Below are positions 7,803 through 15,265 of a stretch of 20,365 nt of DNA, one piece after another. Position 1 is the first letter of the stretch. Every line of letters starts with the position of its first letter. This DNA comes from an uncultured bacterium. GTDB lineage: Bacteria; Verrucomicrobiota; Lentisphaeria; Victivallales; Victivallaceae. The position numbers and the translations under genes are program-made. The stretch spans positions 1 through 20,365 of the forward strand of contig CASECL010000176.1 of NCBI GenBank assembly GCA_949286445.1, in the 5' to 3' direction. Under the pieces are notes generated by a model that was not told the DNA's origin, made no database searches, and worked only from the letters and a program-made list of their open reading frames with translations.

Positions 7803-7828
7803 TATACAGGCCGTCTCCTCCATACCGC

Positions 7829-7861
7829 GCCGCCCCCCCTTTTTCCGGGGGGCGGCATTTT
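7829..7861 (+). terminator. strong Rho-independent terminator inside the capsid cassette
   Basis: GCCG plus six C (7829-7838) pairs perfectly with six G plus CGGC (7847-7856): ten G/C pairs around an eight-base loop, followed by ATTTT. It starts 27 bases after the capsid stop codon and ends 31 bases before the next gene, so it should strongly reduce read-through into that gene. Confidence 0.85.
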
Positions 7862-7892
7862 AACCGATAATTGAAAACAGGGCAGAAATATT

Positions 7893-8288
7893 ATGGATAT
7901 TGAAAAAATTTCAACCGCCGCCGGAGAGTATTTTGAATATCACCCCAACTCCTCCGTCTGGAATGGCAAATCAGAAAAACAGCAGCAGAGCGCACTCAAA
8001 ATCGCCGCACTGGATATAGAAAATTATCTGGGAGGATTGAAAACTGATTTTACTGATCCATCACTCCAGAACGCCGTTTTTGAACAGGCTTTGTGGATTA
8101 TTATCCACGAAAACGGCTACGCTGACAATCTTGCTGCTGAAAGTATTGACAACATTGGCAGTGTCAGTTACCGGGAAAGATCAGCCGCACCGGGAAATGC
8201 CGACCCATCACTGCTGCTTTCGCCCCGCGCCAGAACCATGGCAGATGCGTACCGCAGACAATGCGGAATAACGTTTTACCGGGGATGA
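7893..8288 (+). CDS. putative head-completion / head-tail connector-like protein
   Basis: A 131-residue, mostly helical protein placed just after the capsid gene. The pattern is a short N-terminus, helices around AALDIENYLGGL and NAVFEQALWIIIHENGY, then a less ordered region and a C-terminal helix (PRARTMADAYRR). Small helical proteins with this kind of layout (an early helix bundle, an F-E-Q-A-like helix, a late R-rich helix) are the gp6-like connectors that sit beside capsid genes in tailed phages and seal the portal. I do not see a diagnostic motif, so the call depends mostly on gene order. The Shine-Dalgarno site is weak (AGGG about 11 bases upstream). Its stop codon lies only 23 bases from the stop of the convergent hydrolase gene, so the cassette ends abruptly here. 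Confidence 0.45.
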   Translation: MDIEKISTAAGEYFEYHPNSSVWNGKSEKQQQSALKIAALDIENYLGGLKTDFTDPSLQNAVFEQALWIIIHENGYADNLAAESIDNIGSVSYRERSAAPGNADPSLLLSPRARTMADAYRRQCGITFYRG

Positions 8289-8311
8289 TGTGTTTTTCAA
8301 GCCGGAAAATG

Positions 8312-9148
8312 CTATTTCAAAGGCGTATAACTGTATTTCCCCTGCCCGTCCCGGGATATTTTCCCTGTTCCGGGATACGGCAGGTGCATTCCGGCTGCGG
8401 TTTTGTCCCGGGATGCGGCAAAATCATAAAAACGTTTCCGGGCTTTTACCGCATTTTCCACGTCCATATCATAAGATGCACAGATGTCCGGACGGGGTAT
8501 CTGGATGGCGGCGGCATGAAGCAGGTCTCCAATAATCAGCAATGGGCCCACTTCAAAAACCGTATGCCCCGGCGTATGTCCGGAGCCGTCGTGGGTTTTT
8601 ATGCCGGGAATAATTTCTTTCCCAAATTCAAAAGTCTCAATCCGCCCTTTGTAGGATTGGAAAACTTTGCCCGCAATTTCCGCCTTGCCCGCCGCCGCCT
8701 GACGCCGCCAGTAATCACATTCCGGTACTGAAATATACAGTTTTGCCCGGGGGAAAACCGCCTTGCCGCTTTCATCGACCAGTCCGCCGATGTGATCACC
8801 GTGCATGTGGGTAAGCAGAACTGCTTCAATCTGTTCCGGGGCAACGCCGGCTTTTTTCAAATTTTTCAGCATGCTGCCCTTTGTTCCACCGTTGCCGGTG
8901 TCAGCAAGAATGTATTTCCCGTCCATTTTCAATAGAAAAGTATTTACGGAGGCCGCGGCGGCATCACCACCTGCCATACGGCGGAATTCCGCCTCCGGCA
9001 GTGAGCGGAACAGGCCATGCCTCATGGAAGTATCAGCATCCTTGACCGCAATAACTTCAAATCCGTCAAACCTGAACGTCTTCAATTGCTGTTCCGCGGC
9101 ATACAAAACCGTAAAACAGACCAGAAATCCCAAAATGAATTTTTTCAT
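8312..9148 (-). CDS. exported metallo-beta-lactamase-fold hydrolase
   Basis: A 278-residue protein with a cleavable-looking signal peptide (KKFILGFLVCFTVLYA, cut probably near residue 17) that would deliver it to the periplasm. The metal-binding THMHGDH motif is at residues 113-119, with later ligands in DGSGHTPGH and the IIGDLLH aspartate and histidine. These are the zinc ligands of the class that includes quorum-quenching lactonases and related periplasmic hydrolases. ADTGNGGTKG in place of the common DTG(C/A)G is compatible with this group. GGAGGCGGAGG precedes the ATG closely. The substrate cannot be told: lactonase, phosphodiesterase or other esterase activity are all possible. It is a single gene, convergent with the capsid cassette. 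Confidence 0.85.
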   Translation of the reverse strand: MKKFILGFLVCFTVLYAAEQQLKTFRFDGFEVIAVKDADTSMRHGLFRSLPEAEFRRMAGGDAAAASVNTFLLKMDGKYILADTGNGGTKGSMLKNLKKAGVAPEQIEAVLLTHMHGDHIGGLVDESGKAVFPRAKLYISVPECDYWRRQAAAGKAEIAGKVFQSYKGRIETFEFGKEIIPGIKTHDGSGHTPGHTVFEVGPLLIIGDLLHAAAIQIPRPDICASYDMDVENAVKARKRFYDFAASRDKTAAGMHLPYPGTGKISRDGQGKYSYTPLK

Positions 9149-9198
9149 GCCTCCGCCTCCGTGGAAAATCGTTAAAGCATCACAAAAAACGATTTATA

Positions 9199-9224
9199 AT
9201 AGTAACTTTCCATGTTGTTACTAT
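9199..9224. repeat. operator-like inverted repeat in AT-rich gap
   Basis: ATAGTAAC (9199-9206) and GTTACTAT (9217-9224) form eight perfect pairs around a ten-base loop, inside the most AT-rich part of the gap between the divergent hydrolase and acetyltransferase genes. The size and symmetry suit a dimeric repressor site, most likely acting on the minus-strand gene. No matching repressor gene is nearby. Confidence 0.4.
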
Positions 9225-9339
9225 AATTCAATATTTTTAAAAAGTCAATTCTGTTCTTTTCTGCCGACGGACGTAATTGCCTGGAAAACCATTTTGCATA
9301 CCTGTTCCGCCTGGAAAAATCCGCATCATCGTCCATTTC

Positions 9340-9368
9340 TTGCTTTTTGGATGCCGCTATGATATAGT
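9340..9368 (+). promoter_or_regulatory. sigma70-type promoter for the Eis-like acetyltransferase
   Basis: TTGCTT (9340-9345), a 17-base spacer and TATAGT (9363-9368). Transcription would start near 9375, leaving a leader of about 30 bases before the ATG at 9406. Confidence 0.5.
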
Positions 9369-9405
9369 ACCGTCAGGCAAAGTCAAACCGCAAATGGGAG
9401 ATATT

Positions 9406-10626
9406 ATGCTGCAGGCAATGAAAAACAAAATGCAAATGAGGAAATTAACCGCAGATGATGATCTGGAACAATATAACGATCTGCTGCGCTACGCTTTTCA
9501 AGTGACCGAAAAACAGCTGCTCGAATACGGCTGGGAAAATGACGATATCCGGCAGTCAAAATTGCCGGTATTGAAACAGGCCCGCGTGCTGGGCTGGTTC
9601 GATCAGGGCCGTCTGGCGTCACAGTTTGCCGTTTATCCATTGAAAATGAATATTTTCAACCGCATCTGCCGTATCGGATTTATAACCAGCGTGGCAACAT
9701 ACCCGGAATATACCGGCCTCGGACTGATGTCAGGACTTATGCGGCGCAGTCTGGAGGAAATGCGGGATCTGGGCGAATATCTGGCTATTCTCTATCCCTT
9801 TTCCATACCGCTGTACCGGCACCGCGGCTGGGAGATAATTTCAGATAAAATGTCTTTCCGCATCAAAGATAATCAGCTGCCACGGAAAATTCAGGCCGGA
9901 GGGTACGTCCGCAGAGTTGATCCCGGCAATCCGGATTTGAAACGTCTGCATAACATTTTTGCCGCCCAGACCCACGGCTGTCTGATACGCAATGAACTGG
10001 CCTGGGAGGAATATTGGAGATGGGATGTGGATGATACCACCATTGCCATATATTACGATGAAGAGTCTTCACCCACCGGGTATATGGTATATTTAATCAA
10101 AGACAATATCATGCACATCAAGGAGATGATTTATCTGGACACCAATGCCTGGAGAGGGTTATGGAAATACATCAGTGCCCATGAATCCATGGTGGATGAA
10201 GTCACCGGCAGCAATTACTCCAATGATTCCATTGCCTTCTGGCTGGAAGACAGCGATATCCGGGAAACCATCCGCCCGTATATCATGGGCAGAATTGTGG
10301 ATGTGGAACAATTCCTGAAACAGTACCGTTTCAACAACTGCCGGGGCGGGGAAAAATTTACTCTGCAAGTTCGCGATCCATTTCTGGAGTGGAACAACCG
10401 GTCATTTTCTATTGCTGCGGAATCCGATGGTTCTCTGATTGTGGAAAAAGGTGAATCGGTTCATCCGGTAGAGCTTGATATCGGTACGCTGACCACATTG
10501 CTTCTCAGTTACAAATCGCCCGCTTCGCTTCAGCGCATGGACCGTTTGAAAACCGATCCGGATACGCTGAACCTGCTGGAAAGGCTGATCCCATCCAGAA
10601 AGGCTTATATTTCAGATTATATCTGA
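9406..10626 (+). CDS. Eis-like GNAT N-acetyltransferase
   Basis: A 406-residue protein with the size and domain order of the Eis family: two GNAT-type folds followed by a C-terminal sterol-carrier-like domain. The acetyl-CoA loop is seen in SVATYPEYTGLGLMSGLM, and the following PFSIPLYRHRGWE is the strongly conserved block that marks Eis homologues. Eis enzymes acetylate amines of aminoglycosides, lysine or protein substrates using acetyl-CoA. The usual arginine of the R-G-x-G loop is threonine here (TGLGL). The C-terminal carboxylate, used as a catalytic base in Eis, would be the isoleucine of ISDYI. GGGAG at 9396-9400 precedes ATG 9406; an upstream in-frame start would overlap the promoter. 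It is a single gene. The substrate is unknown, and resistance should not be assumed. Confidence 0.82.
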   Translation: MLQAMKNKMQMRKLTADDDLEQYNDLLRYAFQVTEKQLLEYGWENDDIRQSKLPVLKQARVLGWFDQGRLASQFAVYPLKMNIFNRICRIGFITSVATYPEYTGLGLMSGLMRRSLEEMRDLGEYLAILYPFSIPLYRHRGWEIISDKMSFRIKDNQLPRKIQAGGYVRRVDPGNPDLKRLHNIFAAQTHGCLIRNELAWEEYWRWDVDDTTIAIYYDEESSPTGYMVYLIKDNIMHIKEMIYLDTNAWRGLWKYISAHESMVDEVTGSNYSNDSIAFWLEDSDIRETIRPYIMGRIVDVEQFLKQYRFNNCRGGEKFTLQVRDPFLEWNNRSFSIAAESDGSLIVEKGESVHPVELDIGTLTTLLLSYKSPASLQRMDRLKTDPDTLNLLERLIPSRKAYISDYI

Positions 10627-10784
10627 AAATTATCTTCCGTTTCCGGGCAAAGTTCCACCGCTGAATCCGTCCGGACATCTGAAGCGGGAAAATATTTTGC
10701 CTGACATATCTTCCCGGTCCGGCAGGGATTGTATTTTTCCGGAAGCTGAATTAAGATAAAGCCGCAATATTGCCTCGGCAAATT

Positions 10785-10806
10785 TCATAATCAGCCGGAA
10801 TTATGA
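10785..10806. repeat. inverted repeat abutting the symporter -35 box
   Basis: TCATAAT (10785-10791) and ATTATGA (10800-10806) flank an eight-base centre and end exactly where the -35 box begins. This is a usual site for an activator or repressor dimer. The binding protein is not identifiable. Confidence 0.4.
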
Positions 10807-10835
10807 TTGACAAAACCGCAAAATGGTGTTAATTT
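10807..10835 (+). promoter_or_regulatory. sigma70-type promoter for the DAACS symporter
   Basis: A perfect TTGACA (10807-10812), a 17-base spacer and TAATTT (10830-10835), the best promoter in the window by eye. Transcription would start near 10842 and give a leader of about 110 bases. In the 325-base gap 10627-10951, the part before 10785 shows nothing I can name. Confidence 0.65.
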
Positions 10836-10855
10836 TAATTCATGTTTGTTTTTCG

Positions 10856-10899
10856 TCCGGGTATTATGAAATACACACTGTATTCCGGAAAGTTTTTTT
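10856..10899 (+). promoter_or_regulatory. possible leader attenuator of the symporter gene
   Basis: TCCGG (10856-10860) pairs with CCGGA (10885-10889), and AATAC (10870-10874) with GTATT (10880-10884), so the two short stems stack with a nine-base bulge on one side. AAG and seven T follow (10893-10899). This has the form of a leaky intrinsic terminator inside the 5' leader. The stems are short, and no leader peptide is obvious. Confidence 0.3.
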
Positions 10900-10920
10900 A
10901 ACCGTATATACATTCAGGAA

Positions 10921-10939
10921 TTTCCGGCCGCGCCGGAAA
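10921..10939 (+). promoter_or_regulatory. hairpin just before the symporter ribosome-binding site
   Basis: TTTCCGGC (10921-10928) pairs perfectly with GCCGGAAA (10932-10939) around a three-base loop, ending 12 bases before the ATG. It touches the weak purine site AAGAGA (10940-10945) and could affect translation initiation. Confidence 0.4.
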
Positions 10940-10951
10940 AAAGAGATTGCT

Positions 10952-12205
10952 ATGAAAGAAAATAAGAGTAAATCCGGCTTTAACGGCAGACAATTCGCCA
11001 TCTGGATGACCGCGCTGGTACTGGGAGGAATACTGGGAACGCTCGGCATCGGACGGCTTAATGATTTTTTCAACTTTATCGCCGCAGTGTACACCCGGCT
11101 GTTTCAGTTTGTGGCGGTGCCGACGATTGCGCTGGCGGTAACTACCACTCTGGCTCTGCTGGGAGCAAGGAAAAATACCGGCCGGATTTTTCTGCATACC
11201 ATAATTTACACCCTGCTTACCACCGCGGCGGCGGCACTGGCGGGGCTGCTGCTTTTCAAGCTGATCGAACCGGGCAATCTGCCGCCGGAGGTAATTCAGC
11301 AGGGCGGAGCCGCGGTACCGGAAAATCTGGGGGTGATCTCTTATTACGACCACATTCTTTCGGTGATACCCAATAATATTCTTGCTCCATTTGCGTCGGG
11401 CAATGTTTTAAGCATTCTGCTGGTGGCGGTGGCGGTTGGTCTGGTTATCGCCCGGCACAGGGAATCGGAGAATATTCAAATCCTCCTGAAAGGGATTATC
11501 GGCATGCAGGAGGTGCTTTTTGCTCTGATCAAAGCTCTGGTGTGGACTCTGCCGCTGGGAATTACTGCCTTTGCCGCGCAGCTTTCGGCGCAGGTGTCGG
11601 CGGGATTTATCATCGGATCGCTGGGGAAATATGTGGCGGTGGTGCTGGGGGGAAATTTAATTCAGTTTTTTATCATTCTGCCGTTATTTCTGCTTATCCG
11701 TAGGATCAATCCGCTGCGGGTATTCCGCTGCATGCTTCCGGCGGTGCTGATGGCACTTTTCACCAAGAGTTCGGCGGCGACACTGCCGGTAACGGTGGAA
11801 TCGGCGGAGAATAATTTGAAGGTGAAAAAAGAGGTGGCGCGTTTTGTTCTGCCGATCTGCTGTACCATCAACATGAATGGCTGTGCCGCTTTCATACTGG
11901 TAACCTCGCTTTTTGTCATGCAGAATGGCGGAGTGACATTGAGTGTGCCTACACTTATGCTTTGGATTTTTATTTCGATTGTTTCGGCGATTGGCAATGC
12001 GGGGGTACCGATGGGGTGTTACTTTCTGACTCTTTCGCTGATGTCTGGCATTCAGGCTCCCATCGGGATACTGGGAATTATTCTGCCGATTTACACGATT
12101 ATTGACATGATTGAAACGGCGGAAAACGTATGGTCGGACTCCTGTGTCTGCGCCATGGTGGATAAATCGCTTTCCACCGGAGAGGCAAGCGTTTCAAGAA
12201 ATTGA
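10952..12205 (+). CDS. DAACS-family (GltP/SstT-type) cation:amino-acid or dicarboxylate symporter
   Basis: A 417-residue polytopic inner-membrane protein of the dicarboxylate/amino acid:cation symporter family. The hallmark hairpin SSAATLP is at residues 273-279, the transmembrane 7 motif appears as NMNGC at 307-311 (family norm NMDGT), and the last core helix reads IIDMIETAENVWSD at 383-396. These transporters import aspartate, glutamate, serine/threonine or C4-dicarboxylates with sodium or protons. The substrate residues differ from glutamate carriers: the arginine that binds the side-chain carboxylate in Glt proteins aligns with E388, while the amino-group aspartate (D385) and N392 remain. 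The true substrate is therefore likely not an acidic amino acid. ATG 10952 is chosen because the protein then begins right before the first helix. The gene has its own promoter and leader. Confidence 0.88.
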   Translation: MKENKSKSGFNGRQFAIWMTALVLGGILGTLGIGRLNDFFNFIAAVYTRLFQFVAVPTIALAVTTTLALLGARKNTGRIFLHTIIYTLLTTAAAALAGLLLFKLIEPGNLPPEVIQQGGAAVPENLGVISYYDHILSVIPNNILAPFASGNVLSILLVAVAVGLVIARHRESENIQILLKGIIGMQEVLFALIKALVWTLPLGITAFAAQLSAQVSAGFIIGSLGKYVAVVLGGNLIQFFIILPLFLLIRRINPLRVFRCMLPAVLMALFTKSSAATLPVTVESAENNLKVKKEVARFVLPICCTINMNGCAAFILVTSLFVMQNGGVTLSVPTLMLWIFISIVSAIGNAGVPMGCYFLTLSLMSGIQAPIGILGIILPIYTIIDMIETAENVWSDSCVCAMVDKSLSTGEASVSRN

Positions 12206-12371
12206 CCGGCAGCTCTCCGGACGCCAACGCCACGCAACAGTGAAGCGGTGCGATACCCCGGCACATTGCCTGAAAAACAATTTTATTGCAAAACTGCCTA
12301 TCTTGTGTTTGAGGACTGATTTTTGAGAACTGATTATTTTTCGCGGGGCTGATCAATTCCTGCGGTGAATT

Positions 12372-13052
12372 TTATCTGCCGCCCCGCCAGGTAATTTTGA
12401 TTATCCGGCCATTTTCCCGCCAGACGAAAAAACGGCGGAACGGCCATGTAGAACGGAATACATATACCTCTTTACCGCGGGCAAAATCCAAGTCACACAT
12501 CCGGCGGTTCTGTCCCAGTTGTTCAAAATTTTCTTCATTGACTTCCGGCAGATGATATTGGGGTTTGCCGAAGTATTTTTCGTACTGCTCCAGGGTGGAA
12601 AAAGAGCTGACCTCCTGCCATAGTTTGGCATTCCGGCTGGAAATAAATGAAAAAATACCAACTCCGGAACAAATTAAAATTGTACAGGCAATGCAGGCAA
12701 AAAGTAACCGACGCATTTTTCTTCCCGGCATATTTAAAATACGCCGCAATCGTTCTCCGGGATTTTCAAACGCCGCGGCGGCAATCCAGGTCAGCACGGC
12801 AGAGAAAAACAGGTACAGCATGTAACGGAAAAACATCGCCGCAGGATTGGTGTAATATAAACTTCCGTCATTGAGATAACCGACATTCATTCTGCCCGCA
12901 ATCTGTTCCGGACCGAATATCAGGCAATCACTCAAATAAAAGTAATTGGCGGCAACATTCAGTAAAATAAAATACAGCAGAATTAACAAAATCCGGAGCA
13001 GTTTTTTTGCTGTTTCAGATCCGATGAAGCAAGCTGTAAATTGTTTACTCAT
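12372..13052 (-). CDS. small membrane protein of unknown function
   Basis: A 226-residue protein I do not recognise. Two or three hydrophobic segments are visible: LLRILLILLYFILLNVAANYF (two adjoining pieces, about residues 18-38), MFFRYMLYLFFSAVLTWIAA (about 75-95) and LLFACIACTILICSGVGIF (about 120-140). A soluble C-terminal domain follows (about 145-226), with EQYEKYFGKPQYHLPEV and a closing strand-rich part ending WRENGRIIKITWRGGR. That tail resembles small periplasmic domains read as beta strands, but no family is clear. The reading frame extends 88 residues further upstream; I prefer the ATG at 13052 because a good promoter lies at 13111-13139, so the extension would start upstream of transcription. 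It faces the symporter convergently. Confidence 0.6.
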   Translation of the reverse strand: MSKQFTACFIGSETAKKLLRILLILLYFILLNVAANYFYLSDCLIFGPEQIAGRMNVGYLNDGSLYYTNPAAMFFRYMLYLFFSAVLTWIAAAAFENPGERLRRILNMPGRKMRRLLFACIACTILICSGVGIFSFISSRNAKLWQEVSSFSTLEQYEKYFGKPQYHLPEVNEENFEQLGQNRRMCDLDFARGKEVYVFRSTWPFRRFFVWRENGRIIKITWRGGR

Positions 13053-13110
13053 TTCATTTCCCGCATCTGAATCTTTTCCGCCGGGGTACTGCCGGCAAAT
13101 TCCAACGGCC

Positions 13111-13139
13111 AATATACCATAATCGTATTTTAATTGCAA
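13111..13139 (-). promoter_or_regulatory. sigma70-type promoter for the small membrane protein
   Basis: On the minus strand, TTGCAA (13139-13134), a 17-base spacer and TATATT (13116-13111). Transcription would begin near 13104, about 50 bases before the chosen ATG. Confidence 0.55.
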
Positions 13140-13210
13140 ACAATAAAAATATCCGGCCGGATTACAGATACTGTCAGATAACATGCCACAGTATTTTTTA
13201 CCAAAGTCAT

Positions 13211-13230
13211 TTGTTTTGTTTTCAAAACAA
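13211..13230. repeat. AT-rich perfect hairpin
   Basis: TTGTTTTG (13211-13218) pairs with CAAAACAA (13223-13230) around TTTT. It lies in the gap 13053-13328, between two minus-strand genes, behind the GNAT-GrpB stop codon. No T run follows on the minus strand, so terminator function is doubtful. Confidence 0.35.
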
Positions 13231-13328
13231 CCTGCAGCAATCTCGTCATATTTTCCTGCTGACTCAGACTGCTGTGTCTTAGAATCTCTCCAGGATTTAT
13301 AAATCAACTGCGCCACACTGCAAAAATA

Positions 13329-14435
13329 TTATTCATGAATAACGTGAACCGGTGCACCAAAAACCTCCTGATATTCCTGACTGTTTACCTCTTTGATTTT
13401 TTTAAGTTCATCAGGATCTATTCCCGCGTCACCAAGCAATTCCGCTATCATATCGCTTTTGGCTGCACAATAATGAAGAACACTTTCCGGATAAAGTGCC
13501 GCCAGACGTATTTTCAGCTCACTGTAACGCCAGGCTGCATCCGGATGACTGCGCAGATAATCCCGCAATTTCAAATGGTTATCCAAAGCGGTAATTCCCT
13601 CCCGGCACACATAAAGATGATGCGCAAAATCCAGCCGCATGGACGCGGCAAAGGCTTCACGTCCCGGAATTCCGAGATTGCCGCGGTAATGCCAGCCGTT
13701 TTGTTCCAGCCGTTTCACCGTTTCAGGAAACTGTTCCCAATCCAGCAGAATAATATCAGCATCAATAATCGGTTTTGCAGCAAGTCCAGATACGGAAGTA
13801 CTGCCAACATGTTCAATTTTAAAACGAATGTCTCCCAGGGCCTTTTCAACTTGCTGTTTCAGACGTGTAAACTGAGTTGCCCACTCACTACGGCTTGGCA
13901 CGACCTTTACTAATGGTGTATCAAGTGCATATACAAGATGAAGCATCTCTTTACCGCGCACAATCTTAACCATTTTATCCCGCAGCGAAAAACCAAGTTT
14001 CTCCACGACAGCAAGAGAGGCTCTGTTTTCAGGGCGGATTTCGGCAATCACAGACATTTTTTCCAGTTGTCGAAAAGCGTAATTCAAACACCCGGCAGCG
14101 CCCTCGCTTGCATAACCTTGTCCACGATAGTCATATTTCAAGATATAACCGACTTCCAATTGGGGAACACCATGAACTTCTCCCGGCAAAAGACCGATCT
14201 GTCCAACCACATCTCCGGATTTTTTATCCTGTGCAATCCAATAGGCATATCCATATTTTTCATAATAATGGCACATCCGGTTGATCCACTCTCTTACTTG
14301 CTCATCGGAAAAAATATATTCCCAGGCATACATAACCCGGGTATCCTGCATCATTTTGGCTATTTCGCTGAAGTCAGCAAGTTCCATCTGACGCAAAATC
14401 AGCCGTTTTGTTTCAATAATTATCCTCTTTTTCAC
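13329..14435 (-). CDS. GNAT acetyltransferase - GrpB (UPF0157) fusion
   Basis: A 368-residue two-domain protein. Residues 1-170 are a RimJ/RimL-type GNAT domain: ETKRLILRQ at the start, the acetyl-CoA loop RGQGYAS at 104-110, and the ENRASLAVVEKLGF signature near 137-149. Residues about 175-340 are a GrpB domain, a nucleotidyltransferase-fold family: IEHVGSTSVSGL with GSTSV at 211-215, followed by KPIIDADI with D225 and D227 in the metal-binding D-x-D position. Both families usually occur as separate proteins. A joint acetyl-transfer and nucleotidyl-transfer activity is inference, and the GrpB reaction is poorly known. The start is GTG at 14435, with AAAGGAG eight bases before it. Its codon use is more AT-rich than the neighbours to the left, and it sits beside an IS remnant, so transfer is plausible. 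Confidence 0.85.
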   Translation of the reverse strand: MKKRIIIETKRLILRQMELADFSEIAKMMQDTRVMYAWEYIFSDEQVREWINRMCHYYEKYGYAYWIAQDKKSGDVVGQIGLLPGEVHGVPQLEVGYILKYDYRGQGYASEGAAGCLNYAFRQLEKMSVIAEIRPENRASLAVVEKLGFSLRDKMVKIVRGKEMLHLVYALDTPLVKVVPSRSEWATQFTRLKQQVEKALGDIRFKIEHVGSTSVSGLAAKPIIDADIILLDWEQFPETVKRLEQNGWHYRGNLGIPGREAFAASMRLDFAHHLYVCREGITALDNHLKLRDYLRSHPDAAWRYSELKIRLAALYPESVLHYCAAKSDMIAELLGDAGIDPDELKKIKEVNSQEYQEVFGAPVHVIHE

Positions 14436-14531
14436 GCCGGAAACTCCTTTGAATACACAAAATTCCTGCCGCTACCACTCTGAAGATTGAATAACTTTTC
14501 ACCGGAAAACAGAAGATTGTGGTATTGTTTT

Positions 14532-14560
14532 ACAATATTCTGTTTTTCTGCTGATTGCAA
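14532..14560 (-). promoter_or_regulatory. candidate promoter for the GNAT-GrpB gene
   Basis: On the minus strand, TTGCAA (14560-14555), a 17-base spacer and TATTGT (14537-14532). The -10 box lies inside a small dyad, ATTGT-TTT-ACAAT, at 14524-14536, which could be a repressor site. The predicted leader is about 90 bases. Confidence 0.45.
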
Positions 14561-14829
14561 GTTTTCAACCCGGATTACTGATTACAGAAACCTTTTATTT
14601 TGATCAGGCGATATGCGTTTTTTATGCCGTACAGTATTTGCAGGAAAGTTTCCGGATACACCGGAAAAGCTGTTATTCCATTTTCCGTTTGAAATCTTTA
14701 ACAGGACAACTTCCAGGAAAACATCCAGCTTCACTATTTATTTTCTTTATCTTCCGTAAACTAAAAAAACAGGAGATAATTCCCTTCCATAAACTGCATA
14801 TTATGCTTTTCGCAATTGTTTGCTGGAAC
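14561..14829. other. AT-rich spacer with no supported gene
   Basis: Apart from the promoter at 14532-14560, the stretch 14436-14829 holds nothing I can name. A plus-strand frame runs from 14638 into the transposase remnant, but its first 64 codons show no similarity to a transposase or other family. Confidence 0.5.
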
Positions 14830-15091
14830 ATGGCGTACACCAATCGTCTTTTCACTCCGGCTACTCTGCATGATAACGCTATTGCAGAAGCTTTCTTTTC
14901 AACATTGAAGCGGGAAGATATTTCTCTTTCATACTTATAAAGACAGCCGGGAATTGGAAAATGCCGTGGCTAATTACATAGAGTTTTGCAACTCCATGCG
15001 TCCACATCGCAAACTGCACAACCAATCACCAGTAGATTTTGAGTGCATTTCCGGATTTAATGGGATACAAAAGCCGGGTACAAAAATCTGA
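14830..15091 (+). pseudogene. IS3-family transposase (OrfB) C-terminal remnant, frameshifted
   Basis: Two frames together give the last part of an IS3/IS150-type DDE transposase. Frame one reads DNAIAEAFFSTLKRED (from 14872), which includes the third catalytic residue, glutamate, of the DDE triad. It meets a stop at 14938-14940. The next frame continues HTYKDSRELENAVANYIEF and then RPHRKLHNQSPVDF, the normal C-terminus, to a stop at 15089-15091. One missing base near 14927-14930 explains the break. The first two catalytic aspartates, OrfA and the terminal inverted repeats are not seen, so about two thirds of the element is gone and it cannot move by itself. The exact left limit is uncertain. 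Confidence 0.8.
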
Positions 15092-15202
15092 TAATCCGGC
15101 AACTCCCGGATGAAAGCAGAAAAAATAATTTTCTGCCTGCGTTGAAAAACATTCCGACCTTTTGATCCCGCGGATGAGTTTTCAAACTGTTTCTGCGGGG
15201 GA

Positions 15203-15253
15203 AATAAAAAACGGAATTTCAGCAGGACGCAAAGGCCGTGTCTGAAATTCCGT
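15203..15253 (-). terminator. Rho-independent terminator of tRNA-Pro
   Basis: ACGGAATTTCAG (15211-15222) and CTGAAATTCCGT (15242-15253) give twelve perfect pairs around a 19-base loop. On the minus strand they are followed by TTTTTATTTC (complement of 15201-15210). It lies 13 bases past the 3' end of the tRNA. Confidence 0.85.
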
Positions 15254-15265
15254 ATACACTGCAAA

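Noticed and set aside
7041..7823. 260-codon minus-strand frame opposite the capsid gene
   Set aside because: It mirrors the strong codon pattern of the plus-strand gene, has no ribosome site and resembles no family.
12343..12387. GCGGGGC/GCCCCGC inverted repeat between the symporter and the membrane protein
   Set aside because: The loop is over 30 bases, no T run follows and one arm lies in coding sequence; probably chance.
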